NCBI RefSeq assembly: GCF_001514235.1
Contig: NZ_KQ948928.1
Span: forward strand, 516,428 to 580,427
DNA: 64,000 bases
Source: Streptomyces caeruleatus
Lineage (GTDB): Bacteria > Actinomycetota > Actinomycetes > Streptomycetales > Streptomycetaceae
Direction of reading: 5' to 3'
Of this stretch, positions 42,424-50,336 are shown piece after piece; the stretch's first letter is position 1; the number at the start of each line of letters is the position of its first letter. The notes below the pieces were generated by a model. That model ran no database searches, was not told the DNA's origin, and was given only the letters and a program-made list of their open reading frames with translations. Made by a program: the position numbers and the translations under genes.

Positions 42424-42445
42424 CGGTGAGGAGGCTGGTGGACAC

Positions 42446-44209
42446 ATGGCAGCAGTCCAGACAGATTCCGGTACAGACCCCGTGGTGAGCACGCCTTACG
42501 GTGCCGTACGGGGCCGGTACGAACAGGGCGTCGCGGTGTTCCGCGGCATCCCCTACGCGGCGCCCCCGTTCGGCCCGCTCAGGTTCCGGCCGCCCGTGCC
42601 GCCGGAGCCCTGGGACGGTGTGCGCGAGGCCGTGGCCTTCGGGCCGACCCCGCCGAAACCGCCGTACTCCGAGGCCTTCGCGCAGTACCTGTCCGACCCC
42701 GTCGTGCCCGGCGACGACTGCCTCAACCTCAACGTCTGGACCCCCGAACCCGGCCCGGGCGCCCGGCTGCCGGTCATGGTGTGGCTGCACGGCGGCGCCC
42801 TGACCCGCGGCTCCTCGGGCATGCCCGTGTACGACGGCCGGTCCTTCGCCCGCGACGGCGTCGTCCTGGTCTCGGTGAACTACCGGCTGGGCGTCGAGGG
42901 CTACGGCTACTTCCCGGACGTCCCCGCCAACCCCGGCCTGCGCGACCAGCTCGCCGCCCTGAACTGGGTGCACGAGTCCATCGAGGCCTTCGGCGGCGAC
43001 CCCGGCCGCATCACCCTGTTCGGCCAGTCCGCCGGCGCGATCAGCATCGGCGCGCTGCTCGCCGCCCCGCAGGCCCAGGGCCTGGTCCGGCGGGCGATCC
43101 TGCAGAGCGGACCGCCCGAGACCGCCGACCGCGACAAGGTACGGCGGATGGTGCGCCGTATGGCCACCCGGCTGAAGATCCCCGCGACCGCCGTCGCCTT
43201 CGCGGACGTCGACCGTGAGCTGCTGCTGCGCACCCAGGCCGAGGTCGGCCGGCTCAGCAGCCCCGTGCTGGGCGGGCCCGCCTTCGGGATCGTCGTCGAC
43301 GGCGACATCGTGCCCCGCGACCCCCTCACGGCGATCACGGAGGGTGACGCCGCGGTCGGCGTGGACCTGATGATGGGCTGGACCCGCGACGAGTACCGGC
43401 TGTGGCTGGTGCCCGGCGGGCTGCTGGAGCGCGTCGACCGGCTCGGCGCCGTCGCCCTGGCCGGCGCCATGGCCCGCTGCCACGCAGGCGCCGACATCCC
43501 GCGCGGCTACCGCATCCTGCACCCGGAGGCCGGCACCGCCGAGATCGTCGGCCAGATGGTCACCGACCACCTCTTGCGCATCCCCCTGCACCACCTGGCC
43601 GACGCCCGCCCCGGGACGTCGTACATGTACGAGTTCGCCTGGCCCTCCACTCTCCCCGACCCAGGGCGTGTGGCGAAAGCCCCGCCTGCCGGGCGACGCC
43701 TGGCACGCCCTCTCGCCGCACCGGGCGAAAGCCCACGTACAACCAGTACGAGGGCTTCCGCCCGGCACGCCGAGAGCACGCACCAGACGCCGCCCGGCCC
43801 GCCCTCCGGGCGGACGACGGGACTTTCGCCACACGCCCTGGGCTCCTGCCACGCGCTGGAGCTCGGCTTCGTCTTCGACACCGGCGGCGTCCCCGAGTCC
43901 CGCAAGCTGGCCGGGGACGGAGCCCCGCAGGAGCTGGCCGACGAGATGCACCGGGCGTGGGTGCGGTTCGCGGTCGAGGGCGACCCGGGGTGGCAGCCCT
44001 GGGACGACTCGCATCCGGTGCGGGTCTTCGGCGACGGCGAGACCCGTACCGCGCACGGCCCGCGCGACGCCGAGCTCGCCCTGTGGGCCGCAGCGGCCAC
44101 CGCCCCGCAGACCCCACCCGCCCCGGCCCTCGGTCCGGCCGGGCGCGGCGCGGAGCTGCGGGCGGTGGTCCGACGTCTGCGGCTGCCCGGCGCGGTACGG
44201 CGGCACTGA
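42446..44209 (+). CDS. type-B carboxylesterase with an in-frame repeat insertion
   Basis: 587-aa alpha/beta-hydrolase of the carboxylesterase/cholinesterase family; it would hydrolyse carboxylic esters, perhaps acetyl, methyl or feruloyl groups on the polysaccharide. The oxyanion motif VWLHGGA, nucleophile elbow GQSAG (Ser195) and the EDCLNLNVW-like DDCLNLNVW are present. The catalytic His469 lies in CHALELGFVF. Residues 405-466 are not family sequence: they are encoded by a 183-bp palindromic element (43660-43842) inserted without frameshift just before the catalytic His. Whether the protein is active is open. ATG at 42446 after GAGGAGG; no obvious signal peptide. Confidence 0.88.
   Translation: MAAVQTDSGTDPVVSTPYGAVRGRYEQGVAVFRGIPYAAPPFGPLRFRPPVPPEPWDGVREAVAFGPTPPKPPYSEAFAQYLSDPVVPGDDCLNLNVWTPEPGPGARLPVMVWLHGGALTRGSSGMPVYDGRSFARDGVVLVSVNYRLGVEGYGYFPDVPANPGLRDQLAALNWVHESIEAFGGDPGRITLFGQSAGAISIGALLAAPQAQGLVRRAILQSGPPETADRDKVRRMVRRMATRLKIPATAVAFADVDRELLLRTQAEVGRLSSPVLGGPAFGIVVDGDIVPRDPLTAITEGDAAVGVDLMMGWTRDEYRLWLVPGGLLERVDRLGAVALAGAMARCHAGADIPRGYRILHPEAGTAEIVGQMVTDHLLRIPLHHLADARPGTSYMYEFAWPSTLPDPGRVAKAPPAGRRLARPLAAPGESPRTTSTRASARHAESTHQTPPGPPSGRTTGLSPHALGSCHALELGFVFDTGGVPESRKLAGDGAPQELADEMHRAWVRFAVEGDPGWQPWDDSHPVRVFGDGETRTAHGPRDAELALWAAAATAPQTPPAPALGPAGRGAELRAVVRRLRLPGAVRRH
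43660..43842. mobile_element. 183-bp MITE-like palindromic element inside the esterase gene
   Basis: Perfect 20-bp terminal inverted repeats (CCCAGGGCGTGTGGCGAAAG at 43660-43679, complement at 43823-43842) enclose a sequence that is itself nearly palindromic: inner arms pair around a GTAC-AACCA-GTAC centre at 43737-43749. No transposase is encoded. 183 is a multiple of three and all 61 codons are open, so the host gene stays readable. Removing it joins LPD to LGSCHALELGF, the expected family sequence. No clear target duplication can be read. Confidence 0.75.
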
Positions 44210-44265
44210 TTCCGGTCCCGGGGGCGGGCGGCGGGCCGACTCGGCCGTAGGGCAAGATCCTTTGC

Positions 44266-44802
44266 ATGTACGAATACGAGGATCCCTCGCGCTGGACGCC
44301 CGAACCGGTGCGGCCCCGAGGGAAGTTGACCCTTCTCTTCCTCGCGAGTGTGGTGTTCTTCCCGGTGCTCGTCGTGGTGTGGCTGGCCGTGTTCGCGGTG
44401 CTGCTCGCCGTGGGCGTACTGACCGAGGTGATCGCGGCGTTCAGCGATCGGTACGAGCAGGGGTTCATGAAGGTGATGGACCGCACCCTCGGCCCTCTCA
44501 TGGACCTGGCCGGCTGGTGCGTGACCTGGCCGGAGCTGCGGCACGAGGGCGACACGGAGTACTACCGGGCCCGCGTCGACAAGGTGGTCGCCCGCTGGAC
44601 GGCCCGCGCCTCGGCCCCGGCCCGCCCGAACAAGGCGAAGCCGCCCGTGGAGTGCGCCATACGGCTGCGCGACTACCGCGGCGTGGGCGGCGGCTACGTC
44701 GCCTACGCGGCCCGCGCCCAGGGCTGGGAGCTGCGGCCCACGGACGTGCGCAAGGAGGTGCGCCTGTGGTGGTCGGCCGCCTCGCCCGCTGAACCGCGCT
44801 GA
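44266..44802 (+). CDS. small membrane protein with a hydrophobic N-terminal hairpin
   Basis: 178-aa protein not assigned to a family. One long or two short transmembrane helices occupy residues about 20-55 (LTLLFLASVVFFPVLVVVWLAVFAVLLAVGVL). The rest is cytoplasmic, with RLRDYRGVGGGYVAYAARAQGWELR near the C-terminus. The ATG at 44266 gives a typical charged N-terminus (MYEYEDPSRW). It is convergent with the third LacI gene, 5 bases away. No functional link to the sugar genes is evident. Confidence 0.72.
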   Translation: MYEYEDPSRWTPEPVRPRGKLTLLFLASVVFFPVLVVVWLAVFAVLLAVGVLTEVIAAFSDRYEQGFMKVMDRTLGPLMDLAGWCVTWPELRHEGDTEYYRARVDKVVARWTARASAPARPNKAKPPVECAIRLRDYRGVGGGYVAYAARAQGWELRPTDVRKEVRLWWSAASPAEPR

Positions 44803-44807
44803 CGTTC

Positions 44808-45860
44808 CTACTTCGCCGGCGCCACCGAGTCCCGCACCACCACATGCGTGCCCAGCAGCAGATGCTCGTCCGGATTCTCCGGGGTCCGGCCGAGCGCGGT
44901 GCGTACGGCGAGGCGGCCCAGCTCCTCGTAGGGGACGTGCACCGTCGTCAGGGCGGGGTGCAGGTCGCGGGCGAACGGGATGTCGTCGTAGCCGGCCAGC
45001 GACACGTCGCCGGGCACGCTCAGGCCGGCCTCGTGCAGGGCGGTCAGCGCACCGGCCGCGACCATGTCGGTGGCGGCGACCACGGCCGTGAACTCCAGGC
45101 CCTGCTCCAGGGCCTCGCGCATCAGGCGGTGCCCGGAGTCGCGGGTGAAGTCGCCGTGCCGGAGCAGCGCGGGGTCGGGGTCCAGGCCGCGGGCGCGGTG
45201 GGCGGCGAGATAGCCGCGCTCACGGCCCTGCGCGGTGGTGTGGTCGGACGCGCCGCCGAGGAACAGCACCCGCTGATGCCCCTGGGTGAGGACGTGGGCG
45301 ACCAGGGCGTAGGCCCCGCCCTCGTTGTCGTACTCGATGACCGTGACCGGCGCCCCGGGGCCGAGCGGCGGCCGGCCGCACAGCACCAGCCGGGAGCCCG
45401 CCGACGCCAGCGAGTCGGCCATGCGGCGGGTGCGCTCGCGGTACTCGGGGGTGTCGGCCGAGCCGCCGACCAGGATCACGGCGGCGGCACGCTGGGCGCG
45501 CATCATCTCGACGAACTCCACCTCGTGCTGGACGTCGCCCTCCGTGGTGCACACCAGGCACAGATGCCCGAGCCGCCGCGCCTCCCGCTCCACCCCGTGC
45601 GCCATGTGCGCGAACGACGGCCCGGTGATGTCCTCCAGCACGAACGCCAGCGTGGGCGTGCCGACGCCCGCGACCGCCTTCGCCCGCGCGTCGGCGACGT
45701 AGTCCAGGTCCCGCACCGCCCGCATCACACGCGTCCGGGTCGCCGAACTCACCGGATACACCCCGCCGAGGACCCGCGACACGGTCGACGCAGACACCCC
45801 CGCCCGGGCCGCCACGTCCCGGATGGTGCTGCGCCCCGCGTCCTCGCTCTTCCTGGTCAT
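44808..45860 (-). CDS. LacI family transcriptional regulator (third of three)
   Basis: 350-aa repressor: HTH TIRDVAARAGVSASTVSRVLGGV at residues about 12-34; effector domain ending GDVSLAGYDDIPFARDLHPALTTVHVPYEELGRLAV. Paralogue of the second LacI protein. The ATG at 45860 lies 37 bases downstream of GCAACCGGTTCC, whose AACCGGTT core also occurs twice upstream of the polyuronide operon. It therefore probably represses that operon and itself, released by an oligo-uronide or its breakdown product. That link is inferred from shared sites. The convergent neighbour is a small membrane-protein gene. Confidence 0.93.
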   Translation of the reverse strand: MTRKSEDAGRSTIRDVAARAGVSASTVSRVLGGVYPVSSATRTRVMRAVRDLDYVADARAKAVAGVGTPTLAFVLEDITGPSFAHMAHGVEREARRLGHLCLVCTTEGDVQHEVEFVEMMRAQRAAAVILVGGSADTPEYRERTRRMADSLASAGSRLVLCGRPPLGPGAPVTVIEYDNEGGAYALVAHVLTQGHQRVLFLGGASDHTTAQGRERGYLAAHRARGLDPDPALLRHGDFTRDSGHRLMREALEQGLEFTAVVAATDMVAAGALTALHEAGLSVPGDVSLAGYDDIPFARDLHPALTTVHVPYEELGRLAVRTALGRTPENPDEHLLLGTHVVVRDSVAPAK

Positions 45861-45896
45861 CCCTGCCTCGCCCCCTCGAACTGCGGAAACACGGCA

Positions 45897-45908
45897 GCAA
45901 CCGGTTCC
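45897..45908. promoter_or_regulatory. GCAACCGGTTCC site upstream of the third LacI gene
   Basis: Carries the AACCGGTT palindrome (45899-45906) with flanks matching 32815-32826, 37-48 bases before the start codon. Consistent with autoregulation. Confidence 0.55.
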
Positions 45909-45948
45909 CGTCCGGAGGCTAGCAGTGCGGTGGGGGAGTCGGCAGACG

Positions 45949-46866
45949 TTATGCCTTCAATGACCTCGCGATCCCCGCGACCGCCTCGGGCCCGACCCGG
46001 CAGCACCCCCCGATCAGCCGCGCCCCGGACGCGCGCCACCCCAGGACCTCCTCCGGGGTGAAGGAGGAGCGGCCGTTCCAGGCCCGCGCCTCGGCGTCCC
46101 AGGCCTCCCCGCTGTTCGGGTAGACGACGACCGGCTTGCCGGTGACCCGGGCGGCGGTCTCGACGGCACGCTCGACGTCCTCCGGCACGCAGCAGTTCAC
46201 GCCGACCGCGATCACCTCGTCCGCGTCGGCGGCCAGGGCGAACGCCTCCTCCAGCGGCTGCCCGGCGCGGGTGCGCTCCCCGGCGACGGAGTACGACAGC
46301 CAGGCCGGCACGTCCAGCCCGCGCACCGCCCGCAGCAGCGCCTCGGCCTCGTCGGCGTCCGGGACGGTCTCCAGAGCCAGCACGTCGGGACGGGCCGCGG
46401 CCAGCACCTCCAGCCGGGGCCGGTGGAAGCGCTCCAGCTCGTCCACGCTCAGCCCGTACCGCCCCCGGTACTCGGAGCCGTCCGCCAGCATCGCCCCGTA
46501 CGGCCCGACCGACGCGGCCACCCACAGCGGCCGGGCGACCCCCTTGCGCTGCGCCTGCCGGGCGGCCTCGCGCGCCAACTCCACGCTCAGGGCGAGCAGT
46601 TCGGCCGCCCGCTCCCGCCCGATCCCTCGCTTGCCGAACCCCTCGAAGGTGGCCTGGTAGCTCGACGTGATCGCCACGTCCGCCCCGGCCTCGAAGTAGG
46701 CGAGATGCGCCTCGGTGATGGCCTCCGGCTGCTCCGCGAGCAGCCGCGCCGACCACAGCTCGTCGCTCAGGTCGTGCCCGGCGGACTCCAGCTGGTTGGA
46801 CATGCCGCCGTCGAGCACGACGGGTCCGGCGGCGAGGGCTTCGGCGAGGGTGATGGTGCTGGTCAT
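45949..46866 (-). CDS. mmuM: homocysteine S-methyltransferase
   Basis: 305-aa cytoplasmic zinc enzyme transferring a methyl group from S-methylmethionine (or S-adenosylmethionine) to homocysteine to form methionine. TIM-barrel of the MmuM/BhmT family: VVLDGGMSNQLESAG at the start, ITSSYQATFEGF, AASVGPYGAMLADGSEYRG, and the zinc ligands Cys in GVNCC and the Cys pair in IGGCCR near the C-terminus. The length fits MmuM, not full MetH. The ATG at 46866 was taken. No permease (mmuP) lies beside it. The 88-base gap to the LacI gene holds that gene's operator. Confidence 0.93.
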   Translation of the reverse strand: MTSTITLAEALAAGPVVLDGGMSNQLESAGHDLSDELWSARLLAEQPEAITEAHLAYFEAGADVAITSSYQATFEGFGKRGIGRERAAELLALSVELAREAARQAQRKGVARPLWVAASVGPYGAMLADGSEYRGRYGLSVDELERFHRPRLEVLAAARPDVLALETVPDADEAEALLRAVRGLDVPAWLSYSVAGERTRAGQPLEEAFALAADADEVIAVGVNCCVPEDVERAVETAARVTGKPVVVYPNSGEAWDAEARAWNGRSSFTPEEVLGWRASGARLIGGCCRVGPEAVAGIARSLKA

Positions 46867-46925
46867 GGTGACGACGGTAGTCGAGTGGGGGCGGGTGTCC
46901 GGCATGCGGGACACCCCGGGCGTCC

Positions 46926-49037
46926 CTACGCCGCGTGCCGCCCACCGCGCCGCCGCCCGCGTCCCCGTCCGAACCTCGTCGCCGGGACGGCGAGCCCGAC
47001 GAGCAGGCCCGAGGCCAGGACGTAGGGCCACCAGCCGAGGCCGCTGCTCGCGACGCTCGCGGTGCGGGGGCCGGGGGAGCCGAGGGTGTCGGCCGCCGTG
47101 CGGGGGGTGTCCGAGCCGGGGGAGGGGGTGGCGGTGACGGCGGTGAGGACCACGTCGTTGCCGTCGCCGCCCCGGTAGCTGATGCGGTAGGTGGTGTCGT
47201 CCAGCTGGAGCTTCCTGCCCTCCTTGAGGCCGGTGAAGCTGCCGGACGTCTTCGCGCGGCCCCGGTGGTCGAGGACGGTGATCTTCGGGGCCGGTGCGGT
47301 CGCGGTCGCGGCGGACGCCAGGTCCAGGTCGCCGGCCAGGCGGACGGCGCCCGTGACCTTCAACGGGCCCTCGCGCAGAACCAGTTCGCCCTGCGCCGAC
47401 TGGGTGTAGTCGCCGGAGACGGTCAGGCCGCTCGCGACCACCCCGTCGTTCGTCACCGCTCCCCGCACGGTGCCCCTGCCGGTCAGTGTCCTGCCCGTGC
47501 CCACGCGCAGTCCCGAGGCGCCCGCGTCCAGCCGGGACTTGGCCGTCGTGAGCCGGATCGTCCTGCTGCGGGCGAGGGTCGCGCCGTCGCGCAGGGCGAG
47601 GGTGCCCCGCTCGACGGTGGTGGTGCCGGTGTACGTCACCGCGCCGCCCGTCAGGGTCGCCGTCGCGGACCCCGCCTGGGTGAGCGAGCCGCTGCCGCTG
47701 ACGCGGGACAGCGACAGGGGTTTGCCCGTGTTGTTCAGGACCAGTGAGCCGTCGTTGACGACCTTGTGGAGGGCGCCCCGGGTGTAGAGCCCGCCGTCGC
47801 CGCCCGCCCGGCCGCTGCCCAGGCGCAGCACGGCACCCTTCTCGACGGTCGTCGAGCCGTCGTAGTACTGCACGGCCGCGAAGGTGACGTCGTTGCCCTT
47901 CGTCCCCTTGATGACGACGTCCCCGGCGCCGGGCGCGGCGAGCGTGTCGTGGAACCTGCCGCCGCCGATGGGGGCGCCCAGCGTCACCGGGCCGTTGTAG
48001 TCGAAGGTGAGCAGGGAGCGGGAGCGGGCCGCCAGGAGGTTGATGTAGACGGTCTCCGCCGTGCCTGGCATGAAGATCTTGTTCGTGGTGCCGTCGCCCC
48101 ACTGGACGTTCGCGCCCTTGATGTTGGTGCCGCGCTTGTTGACGTTCTTGGGCGCGGGCGTCCAGTTCAGGGCCGGGTCGCTGAGCGAGGGGTCGGTGTC
48201 GCCGCCCTGGTCGGACCAGCTGTACTGGCCCGTGAGGATCACCTTGCCGCCCGGCCGGGACTGGACGTTGATGTCGCTGCCGTACTCGCGCTGGTAGAAG
48301 TCCATGCCCATGGTCACGGTCCGGCCCAGCGGGGTGTCCACCGTGTACGTGCCCTGGTTGAGGATCTTCCGCAGGTGCGGCAGCGATGTCGCGAACTCCG
48401 GGCGTCCGGCGTTGACCTGCGTGCCGTTGTCGATCACCCCGGAGAAGGGGTGGGTGCCCGCCAGGTCCCAGGTGCCCCAGAGGAAGCGGGGCTGGGTGAT
48501 GAGGCCGGAGCCGCTGATCGTGCCCAGGTTGTAGGCGCTCTTCAGCGACAGCCGCAGGGTGCCGTCGACCCGGATGTTGTCCTGGTTGAGCCGGAACGCC
48601 GGGGTGCCGTACGGGAAGTGGCCGATCAGCCCGGTCGTGCCGCCGTCGCCGTACTGCAGGGTCGCCCCGCGCTCGACCGTGATCGCGGGCGGGTCGGCGT
48701 CGGTGGTGGTGACGTACGGGTGGTTGCCGCCGAGGACGCTCACCTTCTGCCGCTGCCGGGACTTCGGCAGGGTGAAGTCGCTGTCCCTGGTCAGGACCAG
48801 GGTCCCGGTGCCGCGCACGGTGAGCGTGCCCTCGCCGCGGAAGACACCGTCGTACGTCGTCGTCCCCGACGGCACGGTGACCACCGTGTCGCCGCCGAGC
48901 GTCACGTCCCGGTCGGCCAGGACGCCGGCGGTCACGTCCCGGTCGGCGGCGGCCGCGGGAGGAGCCCCGACGGTCAGGGCGGCCACGGCCGCGAGGGCGC
49001 CGACGGCCGCTGCTGTCTTGTGGGTATGGCTGCGCAC
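46926..49037 (-). CDS. secreted autotransporter-like beta-helix protein with C-terminal membrane anchor
   Basis: 703-aa surface protein. Signal peptide (residues 1-31, ending APPAAAA), then some 20 beta-strand rungs with autotransporter-passenger repeats such as GGAVTYTGTTTVERGTLAL and NDGSLVLNN, closing with YRISYRGGDGNDVVLTAV, the usual last unit of such passengers. Instead of an outer-membrane barrel there is a TM helix (WWPYVLASGLLVGLAVPAT) and a basic tail GRGRGRRRGG, with no LPxTG. It is divergent from the GH43 gene and shares a TAAGCGCT site, suggesting involvement in polysaccharide attack or binding. Enzymatic function unproven. GTG start at 49037. Confidence 0.8.
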   Translation of the reverse strand: MRSHTHKTAAAVGALAAVAALTVGAPPAAAADRDVTAGVLADRDVTLGGDTVVTVPSGTTTYDGVFRGEGTLTVRGTGTLVLTRDSDFTLPKSRQRQKVSVLGGNHPYVTTTDADPPAITVERGATLQYGDGGTTGLIGHFPYGTPAFRLNQDNIRVDGTLRLSLKSAYNLGTISGSGLITQPRFLWGTWDLAGTHPFSGVIDNGTQVNAGRPEFATSLPHLRKILNQGTYTVDTPLGRTVTMGMDFYQREYGSDINVQSRPGGKVILTGQYSWSDQGGDTDPSLSDPALNWTPAPKNVNKRGTNIKGANVQWGDGTTNKIFMPGTAETVYINLLAARSRSLLTFDYNGPVTLGAPIGGGRFHDTLAAPGAGDVVIKGTKGNDVTFAAVQYYDGSTTVEKGAVLRLGSGRAGGDGGLYTRGALHKVVNDGSLVLNNTGKPLSLSRVSGSGSLTQAGSATATLTGGAVTYTGTTTVERGTLALRDGATLARSRTIRLTTAKSRLDAGASGLRVGTGRTLTGRGTVRGAVTNDGVVASGLTVSGDYTQSAQGELVLREGPLKVTGAVRLAGDLDLASAATATAPAPKITVLDHRGRAKTSGSFTGLKEGRKLQLDDTTYRISYRGGDGNDVVLTAVTATPSPGSDTPRTAADTLGSPGPRTASVASSGLGWWPYVLASGLLVGLAVPATRFGRGRGRRRGGRHAA

Positions 49038-49090
49038 GTCATCGGAGACGGGCGGGGAGGGCGCCGATAACAGAAAATCGCGACTCTTCG

Positions 49091-49100
49091 GTAAGCGCTC
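49091..49100. promoter_or_regulatory. TAAGCGCTC site in the divergent beta-helix / GH43 promoter region
   Basis: CGGTAAGCGCTCTC matches the TAAGCGCTT motif near 24134. It sits between starts at 49037 and 49226 in a 188-base region that is AT-rich towards the GH43 gene, as promoters in this genome are. Confidence 0.45.
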
Positions 49101-49225
49101 TCTTGGTCACGTCGAACCCGTTGACCTCCTGGTTCCACACCCTTACCTTTTCGGCGTTCGTAATGACAGATCATGTCCGTTATTTCGAACAACTCCCCCT
49201 GTGAGAACCCCGAGAGGCAGTCCGC

Positions 49226-50335
49226 ATGAGCCGCGCAGACGACCTGCCCCACCTCCCCCCAGACCCTCAAGTGCCCAGCCGCAGACTGCTGCTGAAGGGC
49301 GCCGCAGCCGCCGGTGCCCTGACCGCCGCGTCCACCCTCCCCGGTGTCGCCCACGCCGCGCCCCCGAAGGCAGCCCCCTACGTGAACCCCCTCGTCCAGC
49401 AGCGCGCTGACCCCCACATCAACCGTCACACCGACGGCTTCTACTACTTCACGGCCACCGCCCCCGAGTACGACCGCATCATCCTGCGCCGCTCCCGCAC
49501 CCTGAACGGCCTGACCACGGCCGCGGAGTCGGTCATCTGGCGGGCCCACGCCACCGGCGACATGGGCGCGCACATCTGGGCGCCGGAGCTGCACCGCATC
49601 GGCGGCAAGTGGTACATCTACTTCGCCTCCGCGCCCGCCGAGGACGTGTGGAAGATCCGCATCTGGGTCCTGGAGAACTCCCACCCCAACCCCCTCAAGG
49701 GCACCTGGGTGGAGCGCGGCCAGGTGAAGACCGCCTGGGAGACCTTCTCTCTCGACGCCACCACCTTCACCCACCGAGGCACCCGCTACCTCTGCTGGGC
49801 GCAGCACGAACCCGGGCTGGACAACAACACCGGGCTCTTCCTCTCCGAGATGGCCAACCCGTGGACCCTGAAGGGACCCCAGATCCGGCTGTCCACACCG
49901 GAGTACGACTGGGAGTGCGTCGGCTTCAAGGTCAACGAGGGCCCCTACGCCCTCAAGCGCAACGGCCGGATCTTCCTCACCTACTCGGCCTCCGCCACCG
50001 ACCACCACTACTGCGTCGGCATGCTCACCGCCGACGCCGACGCCAACCTCATGGACCCGGGGAGCTGGGCCAAGTCGCCGACGCCCGTGTTCACCAGCAA
50101 CGACACCACGAAGCAGTACGGCCCCGGCCACAACTGCTTCACCGTCGCCGAAGACGGCCGCAGCGACGTCCTCGTCTACCACGCCCGCCAGTACAAGGAG
50201 ATCGTCGGCGACCCGCTGAACGACCCCAACCGCCACACCCGCGTCCAGAAGCTCGGCTGGAACCCGGACGGCACCCCGGACTTCGGCGTACCCGTGGCCG
50301 ACACGGCTGCCGCGACCGTGAAGGAGAGTGCGTGA
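49226..50335 (+). CDS. Tat-exported glycoside hydrolase family 43 protein
   Basis: 369-aa secreted enzyme, most likely an alpha-L-arabinofuranosidase or related exo-enzyme on pectin side chains. Tat signal SRRLLLKGAAAAGALTAAST cleaved after AHA. Catalytic triad of the GH43 propeller: Asp62 (RADPHI), Asp177 (SLDATTF), Glu238 (NEGPYALK), with WAPELHRIGGKWYIYF and the YGPGHNCF blade typical of the arabinofuranosidase subgroups. ATG at 49226 after GAGAGG. The next gene begins one base after its stop, so both are cotranscribed. Exact subfamily not assigned. Confidence 0.9.
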   Translation: MSRADDLPHLPPDPQVPSRRLLLKGAAAAGALTAASTLPGVAHAAPPKAAPYVNPLVQQRADPHINRHTDGFYYFTATAPEYDRIILRRSRTLNGLTTAAESVIWRAHATGDMGAHIWAPELHRIGGKWYIYFASAPAEDVWKIRIWVLENSHPNPLKGTWVERGQVKTAWETFSLDATTFTHRGTRYLCWAQHEPGLDNNTGLFLSEMANPWTLKGPQIRLSTPEYDWECVGFKVNEGPYALKRNGRIFLTYSASATDHHYCVGMLTADADANLMDPGSWAKSPTPVFTSNDTTKQYGPGHNCFTVAEDGRSDVLVYHARQYKEIVGDPLNDPNRHTRVQKLGWNPDGTPDFGVPVADTAAATVKESA

Positions 50336-50336
50336 G

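Noticed and set aside
43660..43842. Assembly error or frameshift in the esterase
   Set aside because: The extra segment has perfect terminal inverted repeats and keeps the frame, as expected for a real element. An assembly artefact would not produce this structure.
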